Below, piece after piece: positions 55,435 to 64,000 of a stretch of 64,000 bases of DNA (position 1 is its first letter; every line of letters begins with the position of its first letter). The notes beneath the pieces were generated by a model. That model had not been told where the DNA came from. It saw nothing but the letters and a program-made list of their open reading frames with translations, and did no database searches. This stretch comes from Flammeovirgaceae bacterium UBA1842. GTDB lineage: Bacteria > Bacteroidota > Bacteroidia > Cytophagales > Cyclobacteriaceae. Where the stretch lies: positions 1 to 64,000 of the forward strand of contig DDIU01000042.1 of NCBI GenBank assembly GCA_002338655.1. The letters run 5' to 3'. The translations under genes and the position numbers were made by a program.

Positions 55435-56033
55435 AAATACTTATAATAGGTGGTAACGGCACCATTGGAAAAAAGGTAGCCGCACATTTTGCTAAAAAAC
55501 ATGAGGTAATTATAGCAGGCCGTTCAAGTAGCACAGTAACTGTTGACCTTGCCGACAGCAATTCCATAAAGCAAATGTTTGCAAGCACTGGTAAGCTAGA
55601 TGCGGTAATATGTACTGCGGGAGAAGCGAAATGGGCCGCTTTCAATGAGCTAAGTGAAGAGGATTTCTATATAGGTCTGAAAAGCAAATTGATGGGGCAA
55701 GTTAATTTAGTTAGAATAGGGAAAGAGTATCTCAATCCTGGAGGATCAATTACGCTTTCTACCGGTATATTGGCCGATGACCCAGTGCCAATGACTACCA
55801 GTGCGGCTATGGTCAATGGTGGCATCCACAGTTTTGTACAGGCAGTTGCCCTAGAAACGGAAAATGGCCTACGCATTAATGTGGTCTCCTCAGGGCTTGT
55901 AGAAGATGCAGTGGATAAGTATCAGGATTATTTCCCTGGCCACAATGCTATCCCTATGAATAAGGTCGTCAATGGCTTTGTAAGAAGTGTGGAAGGCAAG
56001 GGCAATGGTGAGGTGATCCGGATATATAATTAA
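55431..56033 (+). CDS. Short-chain dehydrogenase/reductase with atypical active site
   Basis: A 200-residue short SDR. The cofactor motif GGNGTIGKKVAAHF is at residues 7-20; AGRSSSTVTVDLAD favours NADP(H) through the Arg and Ser after the second strand. The Asn-Ala-Gly motif appears as CTAGEA. The catalytic Tyr-x3-Lys is not present: the equivalent stretch reads SAAMVNGGIHSFVQA. This variant occurs in a subset of small SDRs, but the reaction is unclear. ATG 55431 (ATGA overlap) is preferred over GTG 55422. Confidence 0.87.
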   Translation: MKILIIGGNGTIGKKVAAHFAKKHEVIIAGRSSSTVTVDLADSNSIKQMFASTGKLDAVICTAGEAKWAAFNELSEEDFYIGLKSKLMGQVNLVRIGKEYLNPGGSITLSTGILADDPVPMTTSAAMVNGGIHSFVQAVALETENGLRINVVSSGLVEDAVDKYQDYFPGHNAIPMNKVVNGFVRSVEGKGNGEVIRIYN

Positions 56034-56094
56034 CCAAATAAAGAGGTCTTGACTCAACCTTTCTTCACACCTTTCGGAGAGACGCACAAAATGA

Positions 56095-56165
56095 GATGAC
56101 GTGTTTGATACCAAATTTTCTCCCTTTGGAGGGAGGACTATAAGTGAACTATCAAACACGTCATC
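56095..56165. repeat. Nested palindrome downstream of the SDR gene
   Basis: GATGACGTGTTTGATA (56095-56110) is exactly complementary to 56150-56165, a 16-bp stem. Within the 39-base spacer is another perfect 6-bp stem CTCCCT/AGGGAG with a TTGG loop (56120-56135). It begins 62 bp after the SDR stop. It may terminate the upstream operon or be a mobile REP-like element; no U-tract follows. Confidence 0.75.
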
Positions 56166-56285
56166 GTCAACAGGATGAATGCCATTATATCAGCTCATTT
56201 TAGGCCTGTTCTAAAATAATCACTTCTTTATGGGTAAAATATAATTTAGGGTTTTTATCTTGTTTTATTATTTCAATCTACAACC

Positions 56286-57059
56286 ATGTCTGAAACAAGT
56301 TGCCCAAATTGTGAGCAAGAAATTATAGGTGCGTTTTGTCACCATTGCGGTCAAAAGAAAAATGTCTATAGGCTAACTTGGCGAGGCTTATTTGACGACC
56401 TACAAAAACGTCTTTTTGGTTTTGACAATAATTTCTTCAGAACGATTAAGGACCTTACCATCCGACCTGAAAAAGTAATTCAGTCGAATATTGATGGAAT
56501 CAGGGTCAGGTACATTGGCCCAGTTGGATATTATTTTCTGCTGGTCACCATTTTTGTCCTGATCATTTCGATGCTGAATATCGACATGATGCAATATACT
56601 AAGGACATTAATAGCGCTTTCTCTTCTGGCACAAGTGAAAAGCAAGCAGCTATGCAATCTACCTTTCAAGGCACTATTTTTGAAAACTTCAGGACGGTTG
56701 GCTTCCTAATGGCACCTTTTTTTATCATAGGGGTGTGGATAATGTTTAGAAACAAAAAATACAATCTCCTAGAGAATGCCGTACTCGTATTTTATGCACA
56801 GGGTCATCCTATGTTGCTGAGTTTTTTAGGGCTATTTCTATATAAGTTTGCAGGGATGACACATGCCATCGCATTTATCTCACCTATCGGCATTCTTTAT
56901 TTTAGCTGGGTTTGTGCCCGCTTTTTCAAAGGAAATGGTATCTGGAATTTTATTAAGGGGCTTCTGGCTTATATTTTAGGTATGCTAACCCTGATGCTTA
57001 TTGTCATCACAATTACTGCTGTAATAGCGGCATTATTTCCAGAGGTCTTTATGTTGTAG
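56286..57059 (+). CDS. DUF3667 membrane protein with N-terminal zinc ribbon
   Basis: A 257-residue protein with an N-terminal zinc ribbon (CPNCEQEIIGAFCHHCGQK, two Cys pairs, residues 6-24) followed by an amphipathic segment (FDDLQKRLFGFDNNFFRTI) and about five transmembrane helices (from residue 85). The layout is that of DUF3667 proteins of Bacteroidota, whose function is unknown. It is monocistronic, with a terminator hairpin immediately after the stop. Confidence 0.9.
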   Translation: MSETSCPNCEQEIIGAFCHHCGQKKNVYRLTWRGLFDDLQKRLFGFDNNFFRTIKDLTIRPEKVIQSNIDGIRVRYIGPVGYYFLLVTIFVLIISMLNIDMMQYTKDINSAFSSGTSEKQAAMQSTFQGTIFENFRTVGFLMAPFFIIGVWIMFRNKKYNLLENAVLVFYAQGHPMLLSFLGLFLYKFAGMTHAIAFISPIGILYFSWVCARFFKGNGIWNFIKGLLAYILGMLTLMLIVITITAVIAALFPEVFML

Positions 57060-57061
57060 CC

Positions 57062-57095
57062 AAAAAAAGCCGAGGAAGATTGTCTCCTTCGGCTT
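57062..57095 (-). terminator. Terminator of the M16 protease operon
   Basis: AGCCGA-GGA and its near complement TCC-T-TCGGCT form a hairpin that, on the minus strand, ends in CTCGGCTTTTTTT. It lies between two convergent genes; on the plus strand only a short TTATTAA follows, so it mainly serves the minus-strand M16 operon. Confidence 0.8.
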
Positions 57096-57131
57096 ATTAA
57101 TAAAAACAGTGACTAATAGTAGTAGTGCCTA

Positions 57132-58670
57132 TTATTCAATAAATAATTCCGAAGGCTCTTCAATGATTACATTCTTCACATTCATTGGGTAAACCTCCAC
57201 TTTTTTATCCAATTCAAACACCTCGGCCGGCAAGCTTTCCTTTATAATATTAGAATAGGTCATGGGAGACTTCTTGTTGGTTAGCAGGCTTTCTTTTAAT
57301 GGTCCAGCCTCCTCCTTGTCTGTAATTATAGTAATCCACATGTTGTCAGTCTGAAGGTATTTCGCAGCAGCCGCGTTCACTTGCTCCAATGTTAAGGCCT
57401 CTAGTTTTTTATCCATTTCTGCAATGTAATCGTCCATTCCATAAAACTTAGAGTCCATTAAAAAGCCCAATTGTCGTTCTGGTGTTTGGATATACAATTT
57501 CATGTAACTTCTTAAGAATTGTCTGGTCAGGTCAAATTCTTCTTTGGTTAGACCTTCCTTCTTCACCCTGTCAATTTCATGAAGTGCCATTCTCAATGCA
57601 AAATGGGCATGGCCCACCTTAAGGTCTCCAAGCTCAGGATATTGGCTCTTTAAACTTATAGCTGTTTGCACTGGTCTGATCCAAATGGCCATATAATTTT
57701 GGCTTCGTGGAAAACCTGTTGTAGGTAATTGATAACGACCCCCAGATTCATACCATTCGATATAGGTATAGTCGCCATAGTTCATAGATCGCTTTTCCCT
57801 TATCAATTGATAAAGTTTAGAATACGATTTTCTATGCTCCCCTAAATAGGAATTTACCACAAGCATAGCCGGCCAATCATCCGAGGCCCTGTTGATACTT
57901 ATAGGATACCCTGTATAAATAGCCGCCCCCAAATTATTTGGCTTGGGTACCAACTCTACCTGTATGCCGTCAGGCATGGCTACCTCTCCCAACTTTGGAA
58001 TGTTTGGTTGCGTATCTGGCAATTTATTAATATCGGCTTTAAGTTTTGCGACAAACGACTCGGGGTAATCGCCCGCAACGCCAATCATAACATTGTTTTT
58101 AGTGAAGAAAGATTTATAATGGTTGACAACATCTTCACGGCTAATATTGGCCAATCCCTTGATCGTGCCATTCTTCATATGCGCATATCCCGTACCTGCA
58201 AAAAGCTTTTCTTCCAAGGCCATTTTGCTAAGCTCTTCATCAGAATTGGCTTTGATTACCTCTTTTACATAAACTTCAGCATTGGATTTTACCCGGTTAA
58301 AGTCGTTCTCCGCAAATGAGGGATTAAGTATTAAACTGCTGAAAATATCATAAAACTTGTCGAGAAAATCTTTATGTACCTCAAAAGTGAATGTGGTCAT
58401 TTCTTTGTCCGTGAACGACCAATAGCGAGCGGCCATAGGGTATATTAAATCATCGATCTCGGATTTTGTATACCTATCACTTCCCGATTCTGTTAAGACT
58501 GAAGCTGTTAAATTGGTCAGTCCCTCCTTGCCCACAGGATCAGCAATCGACCCGTTTTTAAATGCTATTTTAACAACCACTTTAGTAGACTCCATTGGAA
58601 GTTCCACTACATTTTGAGCAAAAGCAGTAGTGCTTAAAAGTGCTAAGAATATGTATATTAATTTCTTCAT
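57132..58670 (-). CDS. Exported M16 peptidase-like subunit lacking the catalytic motif
   Basis: A 512-residue M16-fold protein with a signal peptide (MKKLIYIFLALLSTTAFA). Its M16 domains are recognisable (FKNGSIADPVGKEGLTNLTA, then VHKDFLDKFYDIFSSLILNP), but the HxxEH zinc motif is missing: the position reads GKEGLTNLTASVLTESGS. It is thus the non-catalytic partner of a two-subunit M16 enzyme, as in mitochondrial processing peptidase. The catalytic subunit is encoded 8 bp upstream on the same strand. Confidence 0.9.
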   Translation of the reverse strand: MKKLIYIFLALLSTTAFAQNVVELPMESTKVVVKIAFKNGSIADPVGKEGLTNLTASVLTESGSDRYTKSEIDDLIYPMAARYWSFTDKEMTTFTFEVHKDFLDKFYDIFSSLILNPSFAENDFNRVKSNAEVYVKEVIKANSDEELSKMALEEKLFAGTGYAHMKNGTIKGLANISREDVVNHYKSFFTKNNVMIGVAGDYPESFVAKLKADINKLPDTQPNIPKLGEVAMPDGIQVELVPKPNNLGAAIYTGYPISINRASDDWPAMLVVNSYLGEHRKSYSKLYQLIREKRSMNYGDYTYIEWYESGGRYQLPTTGFPRSQNYMAIWIRPVQTAISLKSQYPELGDLKVGHAHFALRMALHEIDRVKKEGLTKEEFDLTRQFLRSYMKLYIQTPERQLGFLMDSKFYGMDDYIAEMDKKLEALTLEQVNAAAAKYLQTDNMWITIITDKEEAGPLKESLLTNKKSPMTYSNIIKESLPAEVFELDKKVEVYPMNVKNVIIEEPSELFIE

Positions 58671-58678
58671 GGTACTAC

Positions 58679-60061
58679 TTAAAGTTTAATGTTTAATTCT
58701 TCTTTGACTTGATTTTCATCATCTGAGGAAATTGTGGCAATAGTAAGGTGATTATCTACAAAATATTTTTTCGCTACCCGCATAATATCCTCTTGCGTTA
58801 CTTTGTCATAATTGGCGTAGGCCTTGTTCACATCGGCTGGATTGCCAGTAAGCCAAATAAATTCTGAAAGTGAATTGGCAATTGAACTTGGGCTATCGAT
58901 ACCCATCGCATAACTGTATTTGATGTTGCTTTTAGTTTCTTTAAGAATGACCGAATCCACAGGTTCCGTTTTTAGATTGTTCAAAACCTGATCAATTTCA
59001 TTCTTGACATAGGCCATGTCCTCTTTGTTTACCAATATGGCATTCACCGACCATAGTCCTGGATCAACCATATTCATTCCACCTGCTCCAAGCTGTCTTA
59101 CTTTTCGTTCATCTACGACCAATTTTTTATAAATATCCGATTTCTGAGAAAAGGCCATAGTACCAATAATGTCCAATACTGCCATATCAGTATTCTCAAC
59201 TGAAAATGCTGGGTCTTTATAATTCAAAGTCAAAACTGGGGGGAAATTTTCTGCCTTGACATGGGCAAGCCTGGTTTCCTGTTGCTCGGGCTCTACAGGT
59301 ATTTGTTGCGTATACGTTCCTCTTTGCCATTCACCGAAGTACTTTTTTGCCAATGCATTGACTTCTTCTTGTTTTACATCACCCACCACCAATACCGTGG
59401 CATATTCAGGGCGATAAAAACGGTTGAAAAACTCAAGTGAATACTCGTATTGATTGGGCATATCTACTATGTCTTCCCAAAAACCCATGGTAGTGTGAGA
59501 ATAAGTATGCTCAGTAAATGCAGTTTTATATGTTATCTCTTCGAGCTTACTATAGGGGCTTGCGTTGTTTTTAGTGTACTCACCTTTTACTGCGCCCGCC
59601 TCAACTTTAAAGTCCTCTTCAGAGTACTTCAAATTCATAAACCTATCTGATTCCAATTCAAACATCTTATCCAACATATTGGCATTACCTGTCATGTGGT
59701 ACAAGGTTCTGTCCCACCAGGTGTTCGCATTAGCTGCGGCACCGATAGCTTTCAATGCCTCGCTATATTGTTCCTTGGAAAATTTTTCTGTCCCTCTGAA
59801 CATTACATGCTCAAAGAAGTGTGCGAAGCCCGTTTTCCCTTCTTCTATTTCATTTCTACTTCCTGCCCTCACCACAATAAAAAAAGACGCCAGTCCTGGA
59901 CTATTATACGGGACCGTTACCACATTCAGGCCATTGTCCAACTTGGTCTGTTGAATCGGATATGGAAATATACCCTCAGGTTCCTTGTTTTCAGGCTTAT
60001 CTGGGCTACAAGCCGTGACAAGCAATAAAGTAGCTGCAATAGCCGCCAGGTAGTTTTTCAT
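58679..60061 (-). CDS. M16 zinc peptidase lipoprotein, catalytic subunit
   Basis: A 460-residue pitrilysin-type protease. The N-terminus IAATLLLVTACSPD has a lipobox (Cys18). The inverted zinc motif HFFEH lies in GFAHFFEHVMFRGT, with the third ligand Glu about 70-77 residues later in KVEAGAVKGEYTKN. The second M16 domain and the substrate-clamping R/Y pair are expected further on. It is first in a two-gene operon with the inactive subunit. It should degrade peptides in the periplasm. Confidence 0.93.
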   Translation of the reverse strand: MKNYLAAIAATLLLVTACSPDKPENKEPEGIFPYPIQQTKLDNGLNVVTVPYNSPGLASFFIVVRAGSRNEIEEGKTGFAHFFEHVMFRGTEKFSKEQYSEALKAIGAAANANTWWDRTLYHMTGNANMLDKMFELESDRFMNLKYSEEDFKVEAGAVKGEYTKNNASPYSKLEEITYKTAFTEHTYSHTTMGFWEDIVDMPNQYEYSLEFFNRFYRPEYATVLVVGDVKQEEVNALAKKYFGEWQRGTYTQQIPVEPEQQETRLAHVKAENFPPVLTLNYKDPAFSVENTDMAVLDIIGTMAFSQKSDIYKKLVVDERKVRQLGAGGMNMVDPGLWSVNAILVNKEDMAYVKNEIDQVLNNLKTEPVDSVILKETKSNIKYSYAMGIDSPSSIANSLSEFIWLTGNPADVNKAYANYDKVTQEDIMRVAKKYFVDNHLTIATISSDDENQVKEELNIKL

Positions 60062-60131
60062 AGTTATAGTTGTTTTTTATTAAATATTATAGGTTGTTCT
60101 GAGACTGTATTCAGTAGAGTTCAATATTTTC

Positions 60132-62129
60132 TTATTTTCCCGAATCATCATCGAAATAGGAGTCTTCATCAAAATTATCACCGCTGGTTTTTCTTCCAAC
60201 GTCCAGTATTTTAAATTCCGTCCTCCTGTTCACTTGGTGTTGCTCTTCCGTTGTGGCGTTTTGAATAATCAGTTTGGATTCACCATAACCCCGTGCCACC
60301 AATCTTGTTCTATTTATGCCTTGTGATACAATGTAGTCCACCGCAGCCTGGGCACGTCTTTCTGATAATTTAAGATTGTATTGTTCGGTTTGCCTGTCAT
60401 CGGTATGGGAGCTCAACTCTATTTTGATATCAGGATTGTCTTTAAGGATCGTCACTAATTTATCCAGTTCTAATGCGGCATCATCCCGAATATCATACTT
60501 ATCTAAATCGTAATAAATATTCTCCAACACAAAGATTTTGTCTTTGATCAGTTTCTCCAATACCATAACAGTATCAAACTTAATGTCCGTCACCAATTCG
60601 GTCAGTGTTAAATGGTCTACCGATTTACCAATGGTAGTGAAGGGTTGCCTTGTAATCAAGTATTGATCCTTACCCCCTTTTTTTGTACCCACCATATTGT
60701 AGCGTTCATGTTCATATACCCTAAATAAAAACTTACCATCGGCTTCAGTCACTACCTCATCCAGCTCTTTACCGCTGAAGTCAAGAAGTTTTACCGTAAC
60801 GTCAGGAAGTATCTCCAATGCACCTTTATCATTATGGGTCATGGTTACGCCTTGCAAAAAGTAGTTGACAACTTTCAGGTCAGGATCCTCATTTACGAAA
60901 GTATAGATATCGTCATCACCAGCCCCTCCATCACGGTTAGAGGTAAAAAACCCTCTATCAGCCTTGAATAGAAACATGCCAAAATCATCGGCATTTGAGT
61001 TGATTGGAGTTCCCAGGTTTTCCACGGTAGTCACCCCATTATTCCTTCTGGCTACAAACAAATCAAGTCCTCCAAACCCTGGGTGACCTGTGCTTGAAAA
61101 ATATAGGTTGCCGTCATCGGCTACGTAAGGGAACATCTCATCTCCTGTAGTATTGATCTCCGGTCCAAGGTTGGTCACTTTGTAAAACCTGCCCCGGGCA
61201 TTTCTTTTGGCATAATACAAATCTACACCACCGTATCCTCCTGGTCTATTTGAAGCAAAATATAGCGTACGCCCATCACGACTAAATGCCGGTGTGGAAT
61301 CCCAATAGCCGGGATTGTTAATGTTTAGCATCCTAGGGGCGATCCATTGTCCATTCCTAAGTATGGCCATAAACAAATTAACATCGGCAGTCCCCTTCCG
61401 TTTGCCAGAGTTGCCCCTTGCAAATACTATCGTTTTTCCATCAGGGCTAAAAGTTAACGACCCTTCATTCATGTTTTCGTTATTGATCAGGTCGCTGATT
61501 GATTCAATAGTGGTACTATCTACCCTAGCCCCTTTGGTTTGAGCTTTATAAATATTGGTAAAGGGAGTACCTGTAGCCAAATAAATCCTATTAACACCGC
61601 GTGATGAAGTGAAGTAAAACTCCCCATCACTGTAGACCGGGGCATATTCTGCAGCGGGGCTGTTTATGGCTTTTAGGTTTTTAACCTTAAAGTAGTTTTT
61701 CTTTTCTTTCAGCTCCTCAAGGTGATTGAGGTTGTCAAACTCCTCACTGGCCCGTGCGGATAATTTTTCATCTGTTACCGTTTTTAAATATTGCTCCAGT
61801 TGTTGTTTTGCCTGATCATATTGCCCCCTCGATTTGAGAGCAAAAGCGTAGTAAAGCTGAATTGAATCATTTTTCACTCCATTGAGAATAGCCCTTTCAT
61901 AATATGGCGCTGACTCAAACATTCGGTTCGATTGGCGATAGGAGTCTGCCACATAAAAGTTGGCTTCTGCATCATTCGGGTTTTTCTCAAGCACCTTGTT
62001 ATACATATCAATGGTGTTTTGGAAACGGCCCAGCTCAAAGGCTTTGTTCGCCTTTTTATTGATACTGCATGAAGCGACCATGAGGGCAACAATTACAATA
62101 GTGACTTTACTCGTGAGATTCATACTCAA
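60132..62129 (-). CDS. TPR/PD40/OmpA-like lipoprotein, PorE-like layout
   Basis: A 665-residue lipoprotein (lipobox VASCSINK, Cys20). Domains in order are TPR repeats (about 25-130), a beta-propeller of PD40 repeats (about 150-400; SPDGKTIVFARG, SRDGRTLYFAS, DGNLYFSSTGHPGFGG), a carboxypeptidase-regulatory-like domain (about 420-500) and an OmpA-like peptidoglycan-binding domain (IELSSHTDDRQTEQYNLKLS, then RAQAAVDYIVSQGI). This order is that of PorE, which anchors the T9SS machinery, but Bacteroidota have several such paralogues, so the T9SS role is a suggestion. It is monocistronic. Confidence 0.88.
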   Translation of the reverse strand: MSMNLTSKVTIVIVALMVASCSINKKANKAFELGRFQNTIDMYNKVLEKNPNDAEANFYVADSYRQSNRMFESAPYYERAILNGVKNDSIQLYYAFALKSRGQYDQAKQQLEQYLKTVTDEKLSARASEEFDNLNHLEELKEKKNYFKVKNLKAINSPAAEYAPVYSDGEFYFTSSRGVNRIYLATGTPFTNIYKAQTKGARVDSTTIESISDLINNENMNEGSLTFSPDGKTIVFARGNSGKRKGTADVNLFMAILRNGQWIAPRMLNINNPGYWDSTPAFSRDGRTLYFASNRPGGYGGVDLYYAKRNARGRFYKVTNLGPEINTTGDEMFPYVADDGNLYFSSTGHPGFGGLDLFVARRNNGVTTVENLGTPINSNADDFGMFLFKADRGFFTSNRDGGAGDDDIYTFVNEDPDLKVVNYFLQGVTMTHNDKGALEILPDVTVKLLDFSGKELDEVVTEADGKFLFRVYEHERYNMVGTKKGGKDQYLITRQPFTTIGKSVDHLTLTELVTDIKFDTVMVLEKLIKDKIFVLENIYYDLDKYDIRDDAALELDKLVTILKDNPDIKIELSSHTDDRQTEQYNLKLSERRAQAAVDYIVSQGINRTRLVARGYGESKLIIQNATTEEQHQVNRRTEFKILDVGRKTSGDNFDEDSYFDDDSGK

Positions 62130-62183
62130 TAATTAGTTTTTATTAATGAATTTCCAGTCCTGATTGTGATTAAGGTGCGCAAA

Positions 62184-62681
62184 TTAATTTTGTAGTTGCT
62201 TGAAATGTTTACCTGCCCAACTATCAACTGCGGGAATGATCCAATTATTTTCTAGCTCCTTTTTTAAAGTAATGGCGTTGTTGAAAATTAGCGCTGATGC
62301 TGATATTTCCCCTGCCAATACTTTGCCCTTTATATCGTTGATTGATTCAAAAAATAATTCTTCATTAAATATAAAGGCAATTTTACTGCGGTCAAAAAAG
62401 TCGAGGTTATATTCTTGTGCTATTGACTTTACAAAACTCACTGAGGCGTCAATGGAGCAGCCCGAGGCATTGTGCACATTTTCATCCACTGCCAGAATTA
62501 AGAAATGATTATGACTAAACTTAAAAGAAGCCTGTAGCCCCGTACCATGGGCGGCCCACTCGTTTAAAAATCCCGTGGATTTAGTGGCAATCGCTTTTTG
62601 CTCTTCACTGCTTATTTCACGTGAAGACTGATAAATCCATACCCTTGCCGAATCAGGCATATTGTCAAATGAAGTATACAT
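62184..62681 (-). CDS. Conserved protein of Bacteroidota, unknown function
   Basis: A 165-residue soluble protein (MYTSFDNMPDSARVWIYQSS). From memory, similar proteins occur widely in Bacteroidota and are sometimes called ABC transporter ATPase, but no Walker motif is present, so that name is not supported. Visible features are GCSIDASVSFVKSIAQEYN (a helix with a conserved Cys) and a C-terminal NNWIIPAVDSWAGKHF. ATG 62681 is preferred over a TTG at 62690. It lies 54 bp upstream of the PorE-like gene on the same strand. Confidence 0.8.
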   Translation of the reverse strand: MYTSFDNMPDSARVWIYQSSREISSEEQKAIATKSTGFLNEWAAHGTGLQASFKFSHNHFLILAVDENVHNASGCSIDASVSFVKSIAQEYNLDFFDRSKIAFIFNEELFFESINDIKGKVLAGEISASALIFNNAITLKKELENNWIIPAVDSWAGKHFKQLQN

Positions 62682-62837
62682 AGTTGTCAAATTTATGAAT
62701 AAAACCCAAAGCGTTTATTATTAGTTCTAAAAAGCTAAATGATTAAAGGTCAGTTAAGCGACTTTTAAAATCCTGATTTAAACTAACTTAGATGTAGAGT
62801 TACAACGTTTATACCCACTCAAATTGTAATCAACATT

Positions 62838-63492
62838 GTGAAAAATTTTGTCCTTATTATTTCTGTTTTTCTTTCTGGCTGTATTGGCACAGATATACTT
62901 GATGATCTGATGGAGGAGCAAATATTAATTGAATCCACAATAACATCTTTAAAAATCGGTGAGTCTTATCAATTTCACGCACGGTATTTCAACAATATAG
63001 GTGAAGAAGTCACTGCCGAACCAGAGTGGGACAGCAGTAACCCAGCTATTATATCGATAAATAATAATGGATTGGCCACTGCAATTGCCCCGGGACAGGT
63101 AGTAATCACAGCTTCATATCAGGGAACCTCTGATGAACTCATGCTGGAGGCCACTACAGGTGAGACAACTACAAATCCATTGCAACGCAAAACAGAGCTA
63201 CAAAGCGTAAGCTCCTATCCACTATCAGGTAGTGTAACATTGACGGCCAATGACCAAGGATTGTTATTGGAATTTGGGGATAACTTCAGCAGCACTTCCG
63301 GGCTTGTATGTTTATTTATCAAATAATACCAATACCTTCAACGGTGCCCTTGAAATTGGCCCAGTTACAAAATTTAGCGGAAGCCAATCTTATCAAATCA
63401 CAGAAATTGATGACTTGTTTAAGTACTCCTATGTGCTATTCTTCTGCAAACCATTTGTCGTACCTGTGGGTAATGGCAAATTAAATCCATGA
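62838..63492 (+). pseudogene. Lipoprotein with Ig-like and DM13-like domains, frameshifted
   Basis: The gene starts at GTG 62838 with a lipobox (FLSGCIGT, Cys15). A BIG2/Ig-like domain follows (residues 30-105; WDSSNPAIISINNNGLATA), then a DM13-like domain. That domain begins in one frame (SGSVTLTANDQGLLLEFGDN), which stops at 63326, and continues in the next (PGLYVYLSNNTNTFNGALEI, then GPVTKFSGSQSYQITE), ending at 63492. The shift lies near 63290-63302 and corresponds to one extra or two missing bases (a net 5-base loss is also possible). Sequencing error, a broken gene and phase variation are all possible. Confidence 0.75.
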
Positions 63493-64000
63493 TAAAATAT
63501 AGTCTACCTATGAGAATATTCAAGCCCTTTTTGTTTGCACTTTTTATCCTACTTACTATCAAAGTGGAGGCTGGGGGAGGTTGGACGCAACCTAAAAATG
63601 GCATGTTCTTCAAACTAAGTGAGTGGTGGGTAATATCAGATCAACATTATACGAACACAGGAGGCATTGATCCCCATTTGACGCGTGCTATTTACAATAC
63701 AAGCATTTATGCCGAATGGGGTATTTCAGAAAAGTTAACCGGTATATTATACTTTCCTTTTTTCAGCCGAGCCGTCCTCAATGAACAAAAATCGCTAACT
63801 ACTGGAAATGTTATAGTGGAAGGGGATGCATTAAACTCAATTGGGGATCCAGATTTGAGCTTAAAGTATGGATTGATCCAGGACAAACAAATTGTATTGA
63901 GTGCTAGCCTTACTTTGGGGCTGCCATTAGGAAATGATGGCGGTGGTCGTGATGGATCGTTGCAAACAGGTGACGGAGAATTTAACCAAATGATAAGTAT
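63489..64000 (+). CDS. Outer-membrane beta-barrel-like protein (partial, runs off the window)
   Basis: An open frame starts at ATG 63489 (overlapping the preceding stop as ATGA; an alternative in-frame ATG is 63510) and continues to the window end. It has a signal peptide (PMRIFKPFLFALFILLTIKV, then EAGGGWTQ) and amphipathic strands typical of a barrel: SIYAEWGISEKLTGILYFPF, DLSLKYGLIQDKQIVLSASL, LTLGLPLGNDGG. The pattern recalls small outer-membrane transporter-like proteins of unknown substrate. The 3-prime end is missing. Confidence 0.7.
   Translation, partial: MIKYSLPMRIFKPFLFALFILLTIKVEAGGGWTQPKNGMFFKLSEWWVISDQHYTNTGGIDPHLTRAIYNTSIYAEWGISEKLTGILYFPFFSRAVLNEQKSLTTGNVIVEGDALNSIGDPDLSLKYGLIQDKQIVLSASLTLGLPLGNDGGGRDGSLQTGDGEFNQMIS

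Noticed and set aside
62184..62681. ABC transporter ATPase
   Set aside because: No Walker A, Walker B or signature motif is present; this name is likely a propagated error.
1..64000. CRISPR arrays, tRNAs, insertion sequences and prophage genes
   Set aside because: No regularly spaced repeats, cloverleaf-like sequences, transposase or phage proteins were seen in this window.

Overview
The window looks like a chromosomal segment from a marine-type Bacteroidota, most likely in the Cytophagales (Fulvivirga/Roseivirga-like). Supporting signs are a secreted protein with a type IX secretion (T9SS) C-terminal sorting domain, LytS/LytTR and TPR-sensor signalling proteins, DUF1761 and DUF3667 proteins, a YpdA-type bacillithiol disulfide reductase, long IspH and PurM forms, a TPR/PD40/OmpA lipoprotein of PorE-like layout, and moderately AT-rich DNA with few recognisable Shine-Dalgarno sites. 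No tRNA, rRNA, CRISPR array, insertion sequence or prophage was seen.

Layout. 0.3-9.5 kb: thioredoxin-like protein, metallo-beta-lactamase-fold protein and GNAT enzyme; YpdA; two cation antiporters (CPA1-type and YrbG-type); small membrane proteins; a YCII-like protein; a LytS/LytTR two-component pair. 9.5-14.7 kb: MATE exporter, TPR-SpoIIE phosphatase, secreted S10 carboxypeptidase. 14.7-18.1 kb: an AT-rich restriction-modification island with an XRE controller, a C5-cytosine methyltransferase and two adjacent proteins with PD-(D/E)xK-like motifs, preceded by two inverted repeats. 18.1-20.4 kb: ispH, then a 1-kb gene-free interval holding a candidate structured RNA on the minus strand (with its own terminator) and a cluster of DnaA-box-like sites. 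20.4-29.2 kb: FtsX-type permease, a 1262-residue T9SS cargo protein, a lipoprotein, an ABC exporter. 29.0-35.2 kb: an RND tripartite efflux operon with a PII-like protein and a DUF2892 protein. 35.3-46.3 kb: YkgJ-type protein, three orphan histidine kinases, tpx with an M1 aminopeptidase, a repeat cluster, purM, an SRPBCC protein. 46.4-57.1 kb: tricorn-like protease, M20 and M19 peptidases, VOC, PqqB-like, a putative LAS-type peptidase, GNAT, SDR, DUF3667. 57.1-64 kb: M16 protease pair, PorE-like lipoprotein, a conserved protein, a frameshifted lipoprotein with Ig-like and DM13-like parts, and a beta-barrel gene cut by the window end.

Much of the segment serves envelope and peptide metabolism: secreted or lipid-anchored peptidases (S10, M1, tricorn, M20, M19, M16 pair), efflux systems, and sensors that probably monitor the environment. 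The best candidates for something undescribed are the minus-strand RNA near 19550-20018, where three stems have G-U pairs only if the minus strand is transcribed, the DnaA-box-like cluster beside it, and the two-nuclease arrangement of the restriction-modification island. Several long hairpins and nested palindromes mark gene ends.
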